DNA of 45,605 bases from Nymphaea colorata. Taxonomy: Eukaryota > Streptophyta > Magnoliopsida > Nymphaeales > Nymphaeaceae. The notes beneath the pieces were generated by a model, which was given only the letters and a program-made list of their open reading frames with translations, had not been told where the DNA came from and made no database searches. A program made the translations under genes and the position numbers. Positions 1 to 10,216 of the stretch are shown here, in pieces; within the stretch, counting starts at the first letter, position 1; each line of letters opens with the position of its first letter. The stretch covers positions 7,058,608-7,104,212 of the forward strand of contig NC_045142.1 of the NCBI RefSeq assembly GCF_008831285.2, given 5' to 3'.

Positions 1-607
1 TTGTAAACAAGGTGCATGGTTCGCGCAAATGGCTATGTTATATCGTTACATGTTGTAAAAAAATCATTTATAAATATAATTCCATCGAAGAAATGTTTTG
101 GCAAATTGCATGTAAATTGCATGTACTAGATTCTAAAGTTTCAACATGTATTACATATTATACTTTAAAAAGTTTATAGATTTGCAATACATATCAAAAA
201 AACGAGTTATATATTAATGGGGAGGATGTAATGTATGCATTTGTGTAGTGATGTTATATATCGAATCAGATATCCAACCGAACCAATCCAAAAAAATCGG
301 ATATGAAAAAAAAATTAATATCCGATAAATGACATCGGATGTCGGATATAAATTTGGATCGGATTTATTTTTAGAGAAATATCGATAAGTAATGCTTTTA
401 CATTTTGAAAATATGACAAAATTTGATTCAAATTTTGGATTTTGATTTGGATATGAATATAAAAATTGGATTCAGATTGTAAAATTGGATTTTGAATTCA
501 AATTTGAATATATTTTCTTATTATATTCAAATCTGAATATGTGAATATCCAAAAAAACATATATGATTAAGGGTATACCTGATTCGAATCCGATCCATTA
601 ACATCCT
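1..607. other. AT-rich intergenic DNA with degenerate GGATAT motifs
   Basis: No gene is seen. From about 244 to 600 the sequence repeatedly uses variants of GGATAT, ATATCCG and GAATTTGGATT in both orientations, typical of a decayed interspersed plant repeat. Similar wording recurs near 18.03-18.12 kb and 44.52-44.58 kb. Confidence 0.5.
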
Positions 608-673
608 TACATGTGGGGGAAGGCTTTCACGCCCTCTGCTTACATGTGGGGGAAGGCTTTCACGCCCTCTGCT
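608..673. repeat. Tandem duplication, 2 x 33 bp
   Basis: Two identical 33-bp units (608-640 and 641-673), each beginning TACATGTGGGGGAAGG. A perfect head-to-tail copy implies a recent duplication. No coding content is recognised. Confidence 0.9.
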
Positions 674-982
674 CTTATGGACTAACACGTGAATGGCCCT
701 CACATATATAAGGTTTTCAGCATAGGTGTTAAGAACAATAAAATTAACATCCTTACCTTGGTTTAAAAGGCAAAACATAGCTTTAAGAACCCTTTTTATG
801 GGGACAAACACCCACAATAGGTACTACAACCTATGCCGTTTCAAGTGTTATGTGGTTAACAACACAAAAAAAGGTGTTCCAACGTGTGCAAATTTTTTCA
901 AGAATTTGAAATGGAAACTAGCAGCCTTCAAGCACAAAAACCTTGAGACACATTTTATTATTGTTGCCATTATTATTATTAT
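674..982. other. Intergenic, no gene seen
   Basis: Open frames on both strands are short, unlike known proteins and without supporting splice or codon signals. Confidence 0.5.
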
Positions 983-990
983 TTTCTAGG

Positions 991-1182
991 CAGGGGCGGA
1001 GGGAAGGGGGGTCCGCCTAGGCCATGACCCCATCCCAGCCAATGATTTTTTTTTTACATTGAAAAAAATAATATTTTTTAATTACGTAATATATTTTTTG
1101 TATTAAAATTCAGTTTGGTCCTACCTGGATCCGAGATCGAACTGTCGGCCCGCCCCTCAAGAAAATTCTGGCTTCGCCCTTG
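991..1182 (+). mobile_element. Non-autonomous hAT-like MITE (family 1)
   Basis: A 192-bp element starting CAGGGGCGGAGGG and ending in the imperfect inverse CTGGCTTCGCCCTTG. It is flanked on both sides by the identical 8-bp sequence TTTCTAGG (983-990 and 1183-1190). Inverted ends starting CAGGGG with an 8-bp target-site duplication are characteristic of the hAT superfamily. The interior is AT-rich and has no transposase. A related copy lies in opposite orientation at 6550-6734. Confidence 0.8.
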
Positions 1183-1190
1183 TTTCTAGG

Positions 1191-1882
1191 TATGGGTTGT
1201 GTTATTCATCAAAACCTGCTTTTGTATGTCATGATTGTCATCCATATACATATGGTAAACTTTAAAAACTCATCAAAAAATTGGTTTTCATAAAACCAAG
1301 ATATCACGAGAACACGAACTACAAAAAATATTGCAAATTATTATACTTTTCTAGGGCTATATCAAGTTCAACACGAAAGACCTCTTGGGTGGTTTTGAGC
1401 AAGATGGGTTCTACATGGAAAATTAATAAAATTTGAGATTCCCTTTAAAATTGATCTAAATGGTGGTTTCCAAACAAAGTTAAAAAAGCAAGATGGCTAT
1501 TGTCTATCGTTAGTCGTTGTGATCATTTTGGAGGAATGAATGTGAGAATGATCGTTTTAGTGATATTATTTAATTGTCAATAATTAATATATACTTTGTT
1601 AATTTGTTATTTGTGTATGGTAATATAGAAATATTATGTAACCTGTTATTGCATGAACACAATCAATTTGATCAAATAGTCTATTCACACAATAGAAGAA
1701 ACAATAATAGTTTATGCATTTTTTTATATAGTTTAGTAGACTTTATTTCGTTTTGCTTTTGATATAGCAAACTAAAAACGACTGCTTCCACTTCATTTGG
1801 TTTCCTTTTTCTCCAACAGGATTTATAACAAGGGTCAACTGCCTATCAAAATTAATTAAATAATTTATAGTTGTTAGAGCTG
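1191..1882. other. AT-rich intergenic DNA, no gene seen
   Basis: Only short frames of AT-rich composition are present, with no recognisable domain, RNA gene or repeat boundary. Confidence 0.5.
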
Positions 1883-1890
1883 GTTATAAG

Positions 1891-2199
1891 AATGGATGTA
1901 CACGAGTTGAGTCGAGTCGGCATGACTCTTACCTTGGTTGGGTCTAGATTGAGTCGAGCTGTATAAGATCAGCTGGAGCTTAGATTGGTACACTGAGTTG
2001 CAGCTCGAGTTCAACTCGTTTAAGCTCGTTTGCCAATTTCTCATTTGACATGATCTATTTCCTTTGTTTTAAATTTAGAAAATGACATAAAAAAATAACA
2101 TAGATTAAACAAGCTTGCACGAGTTTAATAGACAAGTCAAAATTAACCAAAGCCAGTTCAAGTTGAGCTAGAGTTGGTTCGACTCATTGTGCAGCTCTA
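1891..2199. mobile_element. hAT-like MITE, CGAGCTCGA-rich family (family 2), copy 1
   Basis: A 309-bp segment filled with GAGTCGAG/CTCGAGTT subterminal motifs. Its ends, AATGGATGTACACGAG and the inverse of TGTGCAGCTCTA, match the terminal pattern of the better-preserved copy at 16231-16770. The flanks GTTATAAG (1883-1890) and GTTATATG (2200-2207) agree at 7 of 8 bases, an hAT-length duplication. No protein is encoded. Confidence 0.6.
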
Positions 2200-2207
2200 G
2201 TTATATG

Positions 2208-2590
2208 TTATGGTTCATGATAAGTAACCATGTGTTATGGGTTTAAAATGACCAATCTGCCTCTACTAGTTAAATAAAAGACCCACCCACTAGTAAGGCC
2301 AAAAATGTAACCCAAAAAATATTCCCCCACAAAACTACCACAGTGCCTCTACGATAAAATGAGAAAACATGTATTCTCATATTAGCATTCTATCTCTTGA
2401 TGGGAATGGGGAGAAAATTTGATGAGGGAATATTATGAAAATACATATCCAAGGAATCTTCCTCAACCAGCTTTAATATCCCAGCTTTAATATCATGGCA
2501 TACTCATCCTCCAAAACATAGGAGGTGTAACGAAGCTATTGAAATTTAATTGAAGCCCTGAGGGGCATAACTCAAATGAGGTGAGGATTA
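2208..2590. other. Intergenic, no gene seen
   Basis: Low-complexity AT-rich sequence without coding or RNA signals. Confidence 0.45.
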
Positions 2591-2960
2591 AGGGTGGGGC
2601 CGGGCCGGGCCGCCGACGGGGGCTTGGTACCTAGCCCGGTACGGGTCCGGAAAACCTAGTCTGGACCCATACCCGATGGGCCGCCTGGGATCGGCCTGGG
2701 CTTGGTACCTAGCCCGGTACGGGTCCGAAAAACCTAGTCTGGACCTAGACCCAATGGGCCGCCTGGGATCGGCCCGACGGGGACTCGATCCAGTCCGATG
2801 AGGGCTCAATCCAGCCCGACGGGGGCTCGATCCAGCCCGATTAATTTTTAAAATTTTTATTTATTAATAATATATTTTATTATAAAATTATATTTTTATA
2901 TCCATAAAATATATTTTATATTTTAAAAAATAGTTTACTATTAGAATCGGGTCCGGCTTG
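2591..2960. repeat. GC-rich dispersed repeat with internal 78-bp and 21-bp tandem units
   Basis: A GC-rich block (GGGGCCGGGCCGGGCC) contains two 78-bp units (2622-2699 and 2700-2777; GCTTGGTACCTAGCCCGGT) and then three 21-bp units (2776-2796, 2797-2817, 2818-2838; GACGGGGACTCGATCC type). An AT-rich core follows, then a GC-rich end (GGGTCCGGCTTG...CTGGGCCCAGGC). The GC end / AT core / GC end plan recurs at 7096-7300 and 9115-9345. Frames through it are products of the repeat and not genes. Confidence 0.7.
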
Positions 2961-3119
2961 TCCCTGGGCCCAGGCTGAAATATCATTTTTCAAAAATTTT
3001 ATATAAAATAAGTAAAAAAATTTAAAATTTACATGTAATTAGAAAAAAAAAATTGAGGTGGGCCAAGGCTAATGCCAGACCCCTCTTGGCTCTACTTTTG
3101 GAGGTTATATTCTTGTATG

Positions 3120-3175
3120 GTAAGGGGGATTGACTATACATGCAAAAGTAAGGGGGATTGACTATACATGCAAGT
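3120..3175. repeat. Tandem duplication, 2 x 28 bp
   Basis: GTAAGGGGGATTGACTATAC is repeated head to tail (3120-3147, 3148-3175), differing only in the last two bases of the unit. Confidence 0.85.
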
Positions 3176-4049
3176 TGAAGCACATGAAGATCTCGCCACC
3201 TGGTATCAACACATCTCTGAACCTTAAAAACAAGGAGAATAGCGGAGGTTCAGCACTCGACCAGACAGTAAGATTCACTCTCCAGCTCATCAAAAAATTT
3301 AATTGAAACAATTGAAAGTGTGATTGCATCCATTAGCCAGGTCAGAATTTTTCTCCCTTAATCTTGTTTTTCAGCTAAAAGGCTAGCTTAACCTAAGCTT
3401 CTTTTCCCAATTGAAGTTCTTAAAAATACCAAGGGAAGTTTCATGTAAAATTTTGGACCTGCCTGATGGAAAATTCATTTGTCAAACAGCAAAGCTTTCA
3501 TATTACAATATAAAAACGTTGGTACCAATTATAGTTACAAATAACGTTTCCGAGTTTTGAACGATGATGATTGAGGATTTTCTCAAATATAATACGGCGA
3601 GTTTGAAAAATGCAATAAATTTTAAAAAAATTAAAAATAAGGAGAAAATAAAATAAATGAGAAACTAATAATACAAATATCAAAAGATAAGCAAATTTCT
3701 AACAAATGAAAAAAAAACTGTTTGGCATTAAAAAAAAATAAAAAGTGAAAAAAATGAAAAAACATGAAAAAAAGTTTTTTTCATGTGTTTTTTAAGTTTT
3801 ATACAACAATTTAATTTATCTCATTTTTTCCAAAAAAAGTGTTTTTTGTGACTAGCAAGTTTCTGCCTTGCCTCAAATCCAAAGCAGACGAGATCACCCA
3901 CCCACCTGGCCCGAAGTCTTCGACCAGAGAAGCCAAGGTCCCTTTTCCTAAACCTATCATTGACTGTTCTTCTTGGTGGGAACATGATTCATTCAAAGAT
4001 CCGGTCCATACATAACTTTTGTTGCTGAATTCAAACAATTTTAAACACT
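3176..4049. other. Intergenic; one weak short reading frame
   Basis: A 40-codon + strand frame (3184-3306, beginning MKISPPGINTSLN) has ordinary-looking composition but matches nothing recognised and has no clear splice sites. Between about 3840 and 4030 both strands are open over roughly 60 codons. The + strand reads ...VPFPKPIIDCSSWWEHD then stops. Either could be an old gene fragment; neither is called as a gene. Confidence 0.3.
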
Positions 4050-4398
4050 TGTTGTTAGGGGCAGAGGCAGGTATGGCCAACGTGGGCAAATTGCCCACAC
4101 GAAGCTACAAAAAAAAATACTTATTTTCGTATTGACACCTTAGAACAATATTTCTCATTTAAGTGTTGATGTCACTTAAAAATTTAAAGTTTATTACTAG
4201 TGCTGTTTAATATATAAATTTCTGACAATTTTAAAAAATTGTTGCTAGGGGCGGAGGCAGGTATGGGCAACGTGGGACAAATTGCCCACACAAAGCTATA
4301 AAAAATACTTTTTTTTATATTGACACTTCAGAACAATATTTCTCGCTTACGTGTTGATGTCACTTAAAAATTTAAGGCTTATTATTAGTGCCGCTTAA
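4050..4398. repeat. Diverged tandem duplication of a ~190-bp segment
   Basis: Two neighbouring copies (about 4052-4244 and 4245-4398) share GGGGC(A/G)GAGGCAGGTATG, CAAATTGCCCACAC, AGAACAATATTTCTC and GTGTTGATGTCACTTAAA in the same order. The GGGGCGGAG start resembles the terminus of family-1 MITEs, so this may be a duplicated element end. Confidence 0.75.
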
Positions 4399-4853
4399 AT
4401 GAAAAATTCTGATTATGCTCTTGCCAAAAAAATATTGCCAAAAAATCATAAAGAAAGTTGCAATTAACTCTGGAATTTAAGCATTCTTTATATTACAATC
4501 CAAAAGAGGGCCCTAAATCTTTCGCTTTACGCAACTCCCTTGTTACTTTGATTTTCTCGAGCTCCTTTTTTTTTTTTTAATTATAGTCCACACCTTACTT
4601 TCAAAGTCCATCAGTTCATTTTTTCAAATCAATCATACCTTTTTTAGACTTTTGGACGCATCCATCGGTTCTTGATTTAATAACAAAGAAAAAGTTTTCT
4701 CCTTAATTAAACTAATAATTAAGACATAAAAGTTTCTTTTTTCATCATATTTTACAATATCACATTGCATTGTGCAGCCAAAGAATTTGGACCACTAGTA
4801 TTTAAGTTCTTATAAACCCTATACATGTATACCGGGGCAATTCACATATAACA

Positions 4854-4855
<2 letters not shown>
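4399..4855. other. AT-rich intergenic DNA, no gene seen
   Basis: No coding, RNA or repeat-boundary signal was found. Confidence 0.45.

Positions 4856-4895
<40 letters not shown>
4856..4895. repeat. (TA)n microsatellite
   Basis: About 20 uninterrupted TA repeats. Confidence 0.95.
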
Positions 4896-4897
<2 letters not shown>

Positions 4898-5163
4898 AGT
4901 GGTTTGAATGATACATCAAAACCAGGTTTCGAAAGTAAAAATTTGGATTCTACTTCCAAAACCAGGTTTTTAGAGTAATTGGGTGTCATCAAAGCTAGGT
5001 TTGAGGAAAACCCAGTTTTAGCAAAACCTGATATTATAAAAGGGTGTGACCTTCTCATGCTACTCACAAAATATGTGGTTTTGAATGTGTCGCCCAATTA
5101 AAAAAAAAAACTTACTTTTCATAAAACTGGGTTTAGAGAGGGTGTCATCCAAATGGCCCCTGC
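4896..5163. mobile_element. Possible MITE with GGTTTGAATGA / TCATCCAAATGGCC ends
   Basis: The left end (GGTTTGAATGATACATC, followed by AAAACCAGGTTT) and the reverse complement of the right end (GGCCATTTGGATGACACC, followed by AAACCCAGTTT) are similar. AAACCAGGTTT-like words recur in both orientations between them. No target duplication is clear, so the class is uncertain. Confidence 0.35.
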
Positions 5164-5395
5164 CTGTTAATTTTTAGTTTTTCATGATGTAAAGTTACTT
5201 TTACTAAATATAGTTTGTTTTCTGTATTTTCAGTACAATTTTCAAAACCATCCTTCAATTAATAGCGAGAATGTCATTCCAGTTAGTTTTAGAAGTTCTT
5301 GTTGATCATTTTTATGCTTTGATGCGAGAGACTAAAGCCAACCCTTCTTCTACCCTCAAGGTTAAGAGCTGTTTCAAGATTTGAGTGGTTGCCCG

Positions 5396-5835
5396 TAGGG
5401 ATGAACACGCGCTGAGTCATGCTCGAGTTCAGTCAGCTCGAGCTCGAGAATAGCTCGATAGAAGCAGCTCGAGTTCGACTTGGCAGTTAAGTGTTGAGCT
5501 CGAGCTCAACTTGATTAAGCCTAGACTAACTTGTTTGAATATATGGACTATAAATCGAGCTCGACTCAACTAAGGTTCGACAAACTTGAAAGAGCTTTTG
5601 TAAAAACTTACATAATTAATTATCAGTTCTTAATAAAAAAACGAGTCGAATATTTACAAAATCGCTATACATCATTTTAGAGGCAAGTCGAGCTTTAACA
5701 GTTCGAGTTCAGTAAACTCGAACTCAACTCGATTATTTGTATGAGTTCAGTGAGCTCGGCTCATTAAGCAAATGACTCGGCTCGAACTCGTTCTCGAGTT
5801 GAGTTTAACGAGTGCTCGACTCTTTGTTCACCCTA
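5396..5835. mobile_element. hAT-like MITE, CGAGCTCGA-rich family (family 2), copy 2
   Basis: Starts TAGGGATGAACACG and ends in TTGTTCACCCTA, an inverted terminus with one indel. The interior is packed with GCTCGAG/CTCGAACTCG motifs. Flanking 8-mers GTTGCCCG and GTTATATG do not form a convincing duplication. The TAGGG(A)TG(A/C)ACA terminus is typical of hAT elements. Confidence 0.55.
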
Positions 5836-6543
5836 GTTATATGATAGACCATTTAACTTAAATATCTTCTTGTTTAGATGCCAAAAGCATGCACGGGTGC
5901 TTTAGGAAAGAAGTAGGGATGAGTGGATGATAGAATGAGTTATAGATTTGGAAAATACAAATAATATGAAGGCTTTTTTTCCTTTTCAAGAAGTCAATTC
6001 CTACTTGTTCACTTCAATGTGAATTCAGTTTGAGAATCTGCTTTTCAATGTCTTCTGCAAAACTGAATCAAACAGCCGATTTAGGAACATGGCCCTCCAA
6101 ACTGCCTTTACCTTCGGGGGAAAAGATTGTGGCCTGGGGAAGACGGAAAGAAGAAGAAAAGACACAAGAAAACGCGTGGGAAATAGTGAGTCAAAAGCTA
6201 GCTCCTCAACCTTTCTTGCGTTTGCATTTCTTTATTTCTTTTGTCTTTCTCCGACTATCTTGTCATGTTCCATGGTGCCTGAGTGCCTTCTCTCTAGTTG
6301 GGTGGTGTAGTTGGATCTTTAAAATTCATTTATTTTTACATTAACAAATTTAATATTTACTTTTATGCATACATAGGTGCCCTTTCATATATAAATGTTT
6401 CTAAATAGATGTCTCTCTAGCTAATTTTCTTCACTCCACCATTAGAGCTTGGGTGGTCCGTCTGGCTTTCGAACAATTACTACTAATTATCAACTAGGGT
6501 GCGTGGCTGGTTGACGGTCAATTACTGGTTCAGATGTTATTAG
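5836..6543. other. Intergenic, no gene supported
   Basis: Two overlapping frames near 6030-6344 are open for 70-100 codons but lack any recognised motif or splice context and overlap each other, so they are not called. Confidence 0.4.
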
Positions 6544-6549
6544 TATTGG

Positions 6550-6734
6550 ATGGAGACAGGATTTTTTTCAGGGGTGGGCCAAACTATCCGCAGGTCGAGC
6601 CAAGAGAAGCAATATGTAGGGCCAAGAGGAGCAACATGTTAAACCAAACTAAAAAAAATTGATGTTTTTAATATTTTTTTTTCCTGTTCTCACACAAGTC
6701 ATGGCCCTGCAGGCCTCCCCACCCTCCGCCCCTG
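6550..6734 (-). mobile_element. Family-1 hAT-like MITE, inverted copy
   Basis: Read on the - strand this begins CAGGGGCGGAGGGTGGGGAG and contains GGGCCATGAC, as in the element at 991-1182. Near its other end are GGTTTGG..., TTTGGCCCACCCCTG and CCTGTCTCC. The candidate 8-bp flanks AGTATTGG (6542-6549) and AGTATCTA (6735-6742) agree at only 5 positions, suggesting an older insertion. Confidence 0.5.
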
Positions 6735-7095
6735 AGTATCTACTCCTTATAAAAATGAATGTACAACACAATTTTCAGGCCGGTGGAAAGATCTTGGGAG
6801 TTTTATAATTTGACAAAACCTTGAAGTCTCTAGTTAATAGATTGAGTTGTGCAACCCATATAGGCATTAACAGCAAGGAGACATTTTGGTAATGTTTTAT
6901 AAAATAATGTCCTTTATAGTTTTTTTATTTTTTCTAATTACATTTTTATCTTTACAAAAAGTTTTGCTTTTGTGTGTGAACAAGCGGTATTTTCGTCCTA
7001 AACATACTGCACAAGAAAATTTCATGCGCTAGCATGATGTAACTAGGTTCGCCTAGTTAAGGGGTTTGACATAAGATTTTCTGGTTAATATGACA
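6735..7095. other. Intergenic, no gene seen
   Basis: AT-rich with no recognised feature. Confidence 0.45.
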
Positions 7096-7300
7096 ACAAA
7101 TTTGGTGCTTGGGTTGGGTCACTACCTGGTACCTGGTTCGATTGGGCTCGAGCCTAAAAAAAATATAGATTTTATTATTAAAATATATATTTTATGTTTG
7201 AAAAATATTTTTTTATTTTAATCGAACCTGAGCGTGAACTCGAGTATCGAGTATTGGGCCTGAGCCCCGGCTTGGGTGTCAGCCGACCCGATGCCCAGCT
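7096..7300. repeat. Dispersed repeat with GC-rich ends and AT-rich core
   Basis: GGTACCTGGTTCGATTGGGC at one end, then about 80 bp of nearly pure A/T, then GGGCCTGAGCCCCGGCTTGG and CCGACCCGATGCCCAG. The architecture resembles 2591-2960 and 9115-9345. Confidence 0.45.
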
Positions 7301-8695
7301 TGTTATAATTAACAAGGGGTCATGTGGCAAGGATAATTGATTGTTATCATAATAAACATACCAAAAACTGAAGTAGATTGGTATACTAAGTTAATATAGT
7401 GTTTCATGAATGAATATCAATTTTATAGGCAGGTTAATGGAACAGTAACAATTTATTACTGTCGCCAAATAGGGCATAAGCGTGTGTCTAACTTCCTCTC
7501 CACTTGCGACCGGATCCGATGTTTGTTTACCAATTTCTAGACATCTAAATGATTTGGATTTGGTTCGATAATGTGTTTTAGATCCAACTTGCTCATAATT
7601 AACGTTCACACATTGTTGGGTGAGGCATACAGGGGATCGCGGTCCGAGCAGAGCTACTGCATGACTGGTGTGAGCCACTGCCGGCCCACGCCAATCCTTG
7701 AAACGTTTTCATGTGACTGAGCTAGGACTAAACTGGACCTAGGTTCAGCCAGATCTGGATAATTAGATCGGGTCGGGGCCCAAAGGACGAAAAATTTGAA
7801 TACAGTTTGCCAGGCAACATTGTTACTTTCGATACTTGTATTTTTTTTTGGAATTCTGAATGAATGGTATTAATTATATATTAACAATATTTTCCATAAT
7901 AAAAGTATTTTGTAGCGCTAAACGACCGAACGAGCTGATTTTGGTACTTACTTTTTTATTTTTTTAACATGGTCCGGTAGCGTATCAATTAGAAGAGAAG
8001 GACAACATTTTTGGGTAAAAAGAAATTCATAATGGCGAAAGCAAAAAGCCAACTGAATTTATTAAAAATAACAAACCTGAACTGGCATGACTCGTAAGGC
8101 AGTACTATTTTTATTTATTTACCAATTATTTTCATCAGTGGTTCAGGTCATCTTTACGGATTAAAAATTAGAAAAATCTAATGTGAACGTGGGCTGTCAA
8201 CTGCTAATATTACTTTTTCTGTGTGGATGGTAGTTAATATTATCTTATCAAATAGTTAAATATGGTAAAATCAGTATTATCATAAAAAAATATCTTTTAA
8301 AAATGATATGGATAAAAAATATATTTAATTCAAATCCATGTGTTCCTCTTTGGTCTACTTTCTCTTATTATGGTATATAATAAGTAAGAGTCTAACCATC
8401 TAAGTGAGAGCGAAGTTTCCTTACAAGGCTGCATTGATGTCTGGTGTGAGACCTTAAATGCGCATTAGCTATCCTATCGAGTATCGACCGGGGGGTTTGG
8501 TACCCGTGATCTTATTGTACATCTTAAAATGCACTTGCTGACCAAAAAAGAAAAAAAAATTGTTTGGGTACCTAAATATAACTTTGAAGTTCAATATTGG
8601 TAGAGGTCAGATTAACAGAAACTTGACTTGTAAAAATGAAAAAAAAGTTAAATAAAAATGGAATACAGAAAATAAAAAACAAACAAAACGTAAAT
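7301..8695. other. Long intergenic stretch, no gene seen
   Basis: Scattered short frames, mostly below 100 codons, without recognised motifs. A sequence with retro-element flavour (ACCGGGGGGTTTGGTACCCG near 8488) is too short to classify. Confidence 0.4.
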
Positions 8696-8699
8696 AGGT

Positions 8700-9010
8700 T
8701 GTTGGTGACCTGAGTTGGGCCTGCTCGAACTCAGCTCAAGTGGCACAAGCCACAACTTGAGCTCAAGTTGGCTAGCTTGAGCTTAGAGGGCTCGACTAGT
8801 CGACTTCAACTTAGCTAAGTTCGAGTGCAGGTTTGGCTGGAGCTTAGGCAAAGCCATGTATCAAAAGTTATGATTCACTCGACGTTCAAAGAAGACAACA
8901 TTCCACTTGCATATAAAAGAGAAGTATTTCTTTCTCCGCGAGCTTAATAGAGTTTAATCAAGTCAAGCTTGCTTTGCTCAAGTTTGATTCATTAAATTAA
9001 ACGAGTTAGC
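8700..9010. repeat. Degenerate family-2 (CGAGCTCGA-like) repeat
   Basis: Many GCTCAAGTT, AGCTTGAGC and GCTCGACTAGTCGAC variants resemble the subterminal motif field of the family-2 hAT-like elements. Clear termini and target duplications are lost. Confidence 0.45.
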
Positions 9011-9035
9011 TTTTTATTTATCAGAACTTGTGTTA

Positions 9036-9345
9036 TTAAAATCAGTCTAGTCCAATTGGTGGCAAAGCTACTTGATTCTGTTTCTGATCCCTTAAGGCTC
9101 TGCGTTCGGTCGAATACTCGGCAAGACTAGAGCTTAGGTTTGAGTCCGCAGAAAAGGCATCGGCTTGGCCTGAGTGGGTTTGATTAAGTTGGGTTCACCT
9201 TGTTAAAATTTTTCAATACATTATGTTTATTGATACTTTATATATGATTATAATATATAATTATAATTTATATTAAAAAAATATTTCTTTAATTTAATCA
9301 GGCATCCAGCCTGCCCAAGCCCGACCCAGTCCGAGTGGAACTTTC
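9036..9345. repeat. Decayed repeat with AT-rich core; possible polymerase III-like boxes
   Basis: TAGTCCAATTGG (about 9049) fits a polymerase III A-box pattern and GGTTTGAGTCC (about 9138) resembles a B box. The spacing of almost 90 bp is too wide for a normal tRNA or SINE head, so this is tentative. An AT-rich core and a GC-rich end (CCTGCCCAAGCCCGACCC) follow, like the repeat at 7096-7300. Confidence 0.3.
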
Positions 9346-10099
9346 AATTCGAGTCGGTTCTAGCGACTCGCCAACCATTGAGCTACTAGTCCCTGACGTC
9401 CTTTCGGGGATGCAAACGTGGCAAAGTCCCATTCGTGGACTGCGAGCACTACCGGTGGAATCAAGTGGACTTCACCGCGTTCACACTAGGCACCTAACGA
9501 TACATTTCATCATTGGCGAAATTGCCCTCCACTCTTGCAGGACATTCTTGTCCTTTTGTGATAAAATATTGTTTGAGGTGAGGGCTTTCTCGTCAGGATG
9601 TGGACGACGCTGTTGCCCGATTTTGAAGCAGAAACCAGCGTAACATGGTATTATTGAAAATGACATTATTATCCTCATCTTTCACAATTCCCCAGGCCGA
9701 GGATGCGGCCATCATTTCCAACAATTTTAGGGGCATAAATGTGACAAGAACACCACCACCCAAAGAAAGTGACAATATTTTTTTCGGTGATGATGAAAAC
9801 TTTGGCAGGGGCAATACCGAGCTGACCATTCACTATTCAGAAAATTCTCCTCATTGGGCTCAAGGGTAGAAAGGTCAGTTGACTGTGGGCAAAATTGTGG
9901 GCCGACTACTGAGTGAAAGGAATCGAAACAAGAACGGATCCCTTTATTTACTTCCACACCTTATCTGTTGGTCATGCATCTCTTGGCGACCGAGCGATTT
10001 GAGCCGTCGATGTGGGAAGGGATGATCCAGCCGTCGGATCCAGGATCGGACGGCGAGGAACGAAGTTACTAGAAGCTTCCGACCGCTTGTTGGCGCCCC
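9346..10099 (+). promoter_or_regulatory. Upstream region of the ascorbate peroxidase gene
   Basis: This less AT-rich stretch leads directly to the probable transcription start. It includes a repeated GCCGTCG(A/G)AT word near 10000-10040 and a weak TATA-like TTTAATAG at 10100-10107. Short frames on both strands overlap one another and are not called as genes. Promoter assignment is by position only. Confidence 0.4.
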
Positions 10100-10107
10100 T
10101 TTAATAG

Positions 10108-10216
10108 TCGGGCAGGCAGAGTGAGAGGGGTGGATGCGTGAACTGCTCGTGTCGCTCGCTGGTTCGGTGTTTAGGGTTTCCTTTGCCTCCCGCCTCTGTC
10201 GCTTTCTCCACTCTCG
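10108..10216 (+). other. Probable 5' UTR exon of the ascorbate peroxidase gene
   Basis: A CT-rich leader containing TTTAGGGTTTCC and GCTTTCTCCACTCTCG ends at a strong donor, TCG|GTGAGC. The matching acceptor, TTTCGCAG|GAAGTA, lies nine bases before the ascorbate peroxidase ATG. Cytosolic ascorbate peroxidase genes commonly have an intron in the 5' UTR, which supports the pairing. The 5' end is a guess from the weak TATA-like box. Confidence 0.5.

Noticed and set aside
3811-4098. 95-codon - strand frame with a loose aspartyl-protease feel (MIGLGKGTLASL)
   Set aside because: No catalytic DTG/DSG motif, and it overlaps the start of a tandem repeat. The + strand is equally open.
6030-6344. 104-codon + strand frame
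   Set aside because: No motif, no splice context, and a competing overlapping frame; a chance open frame is as likely.
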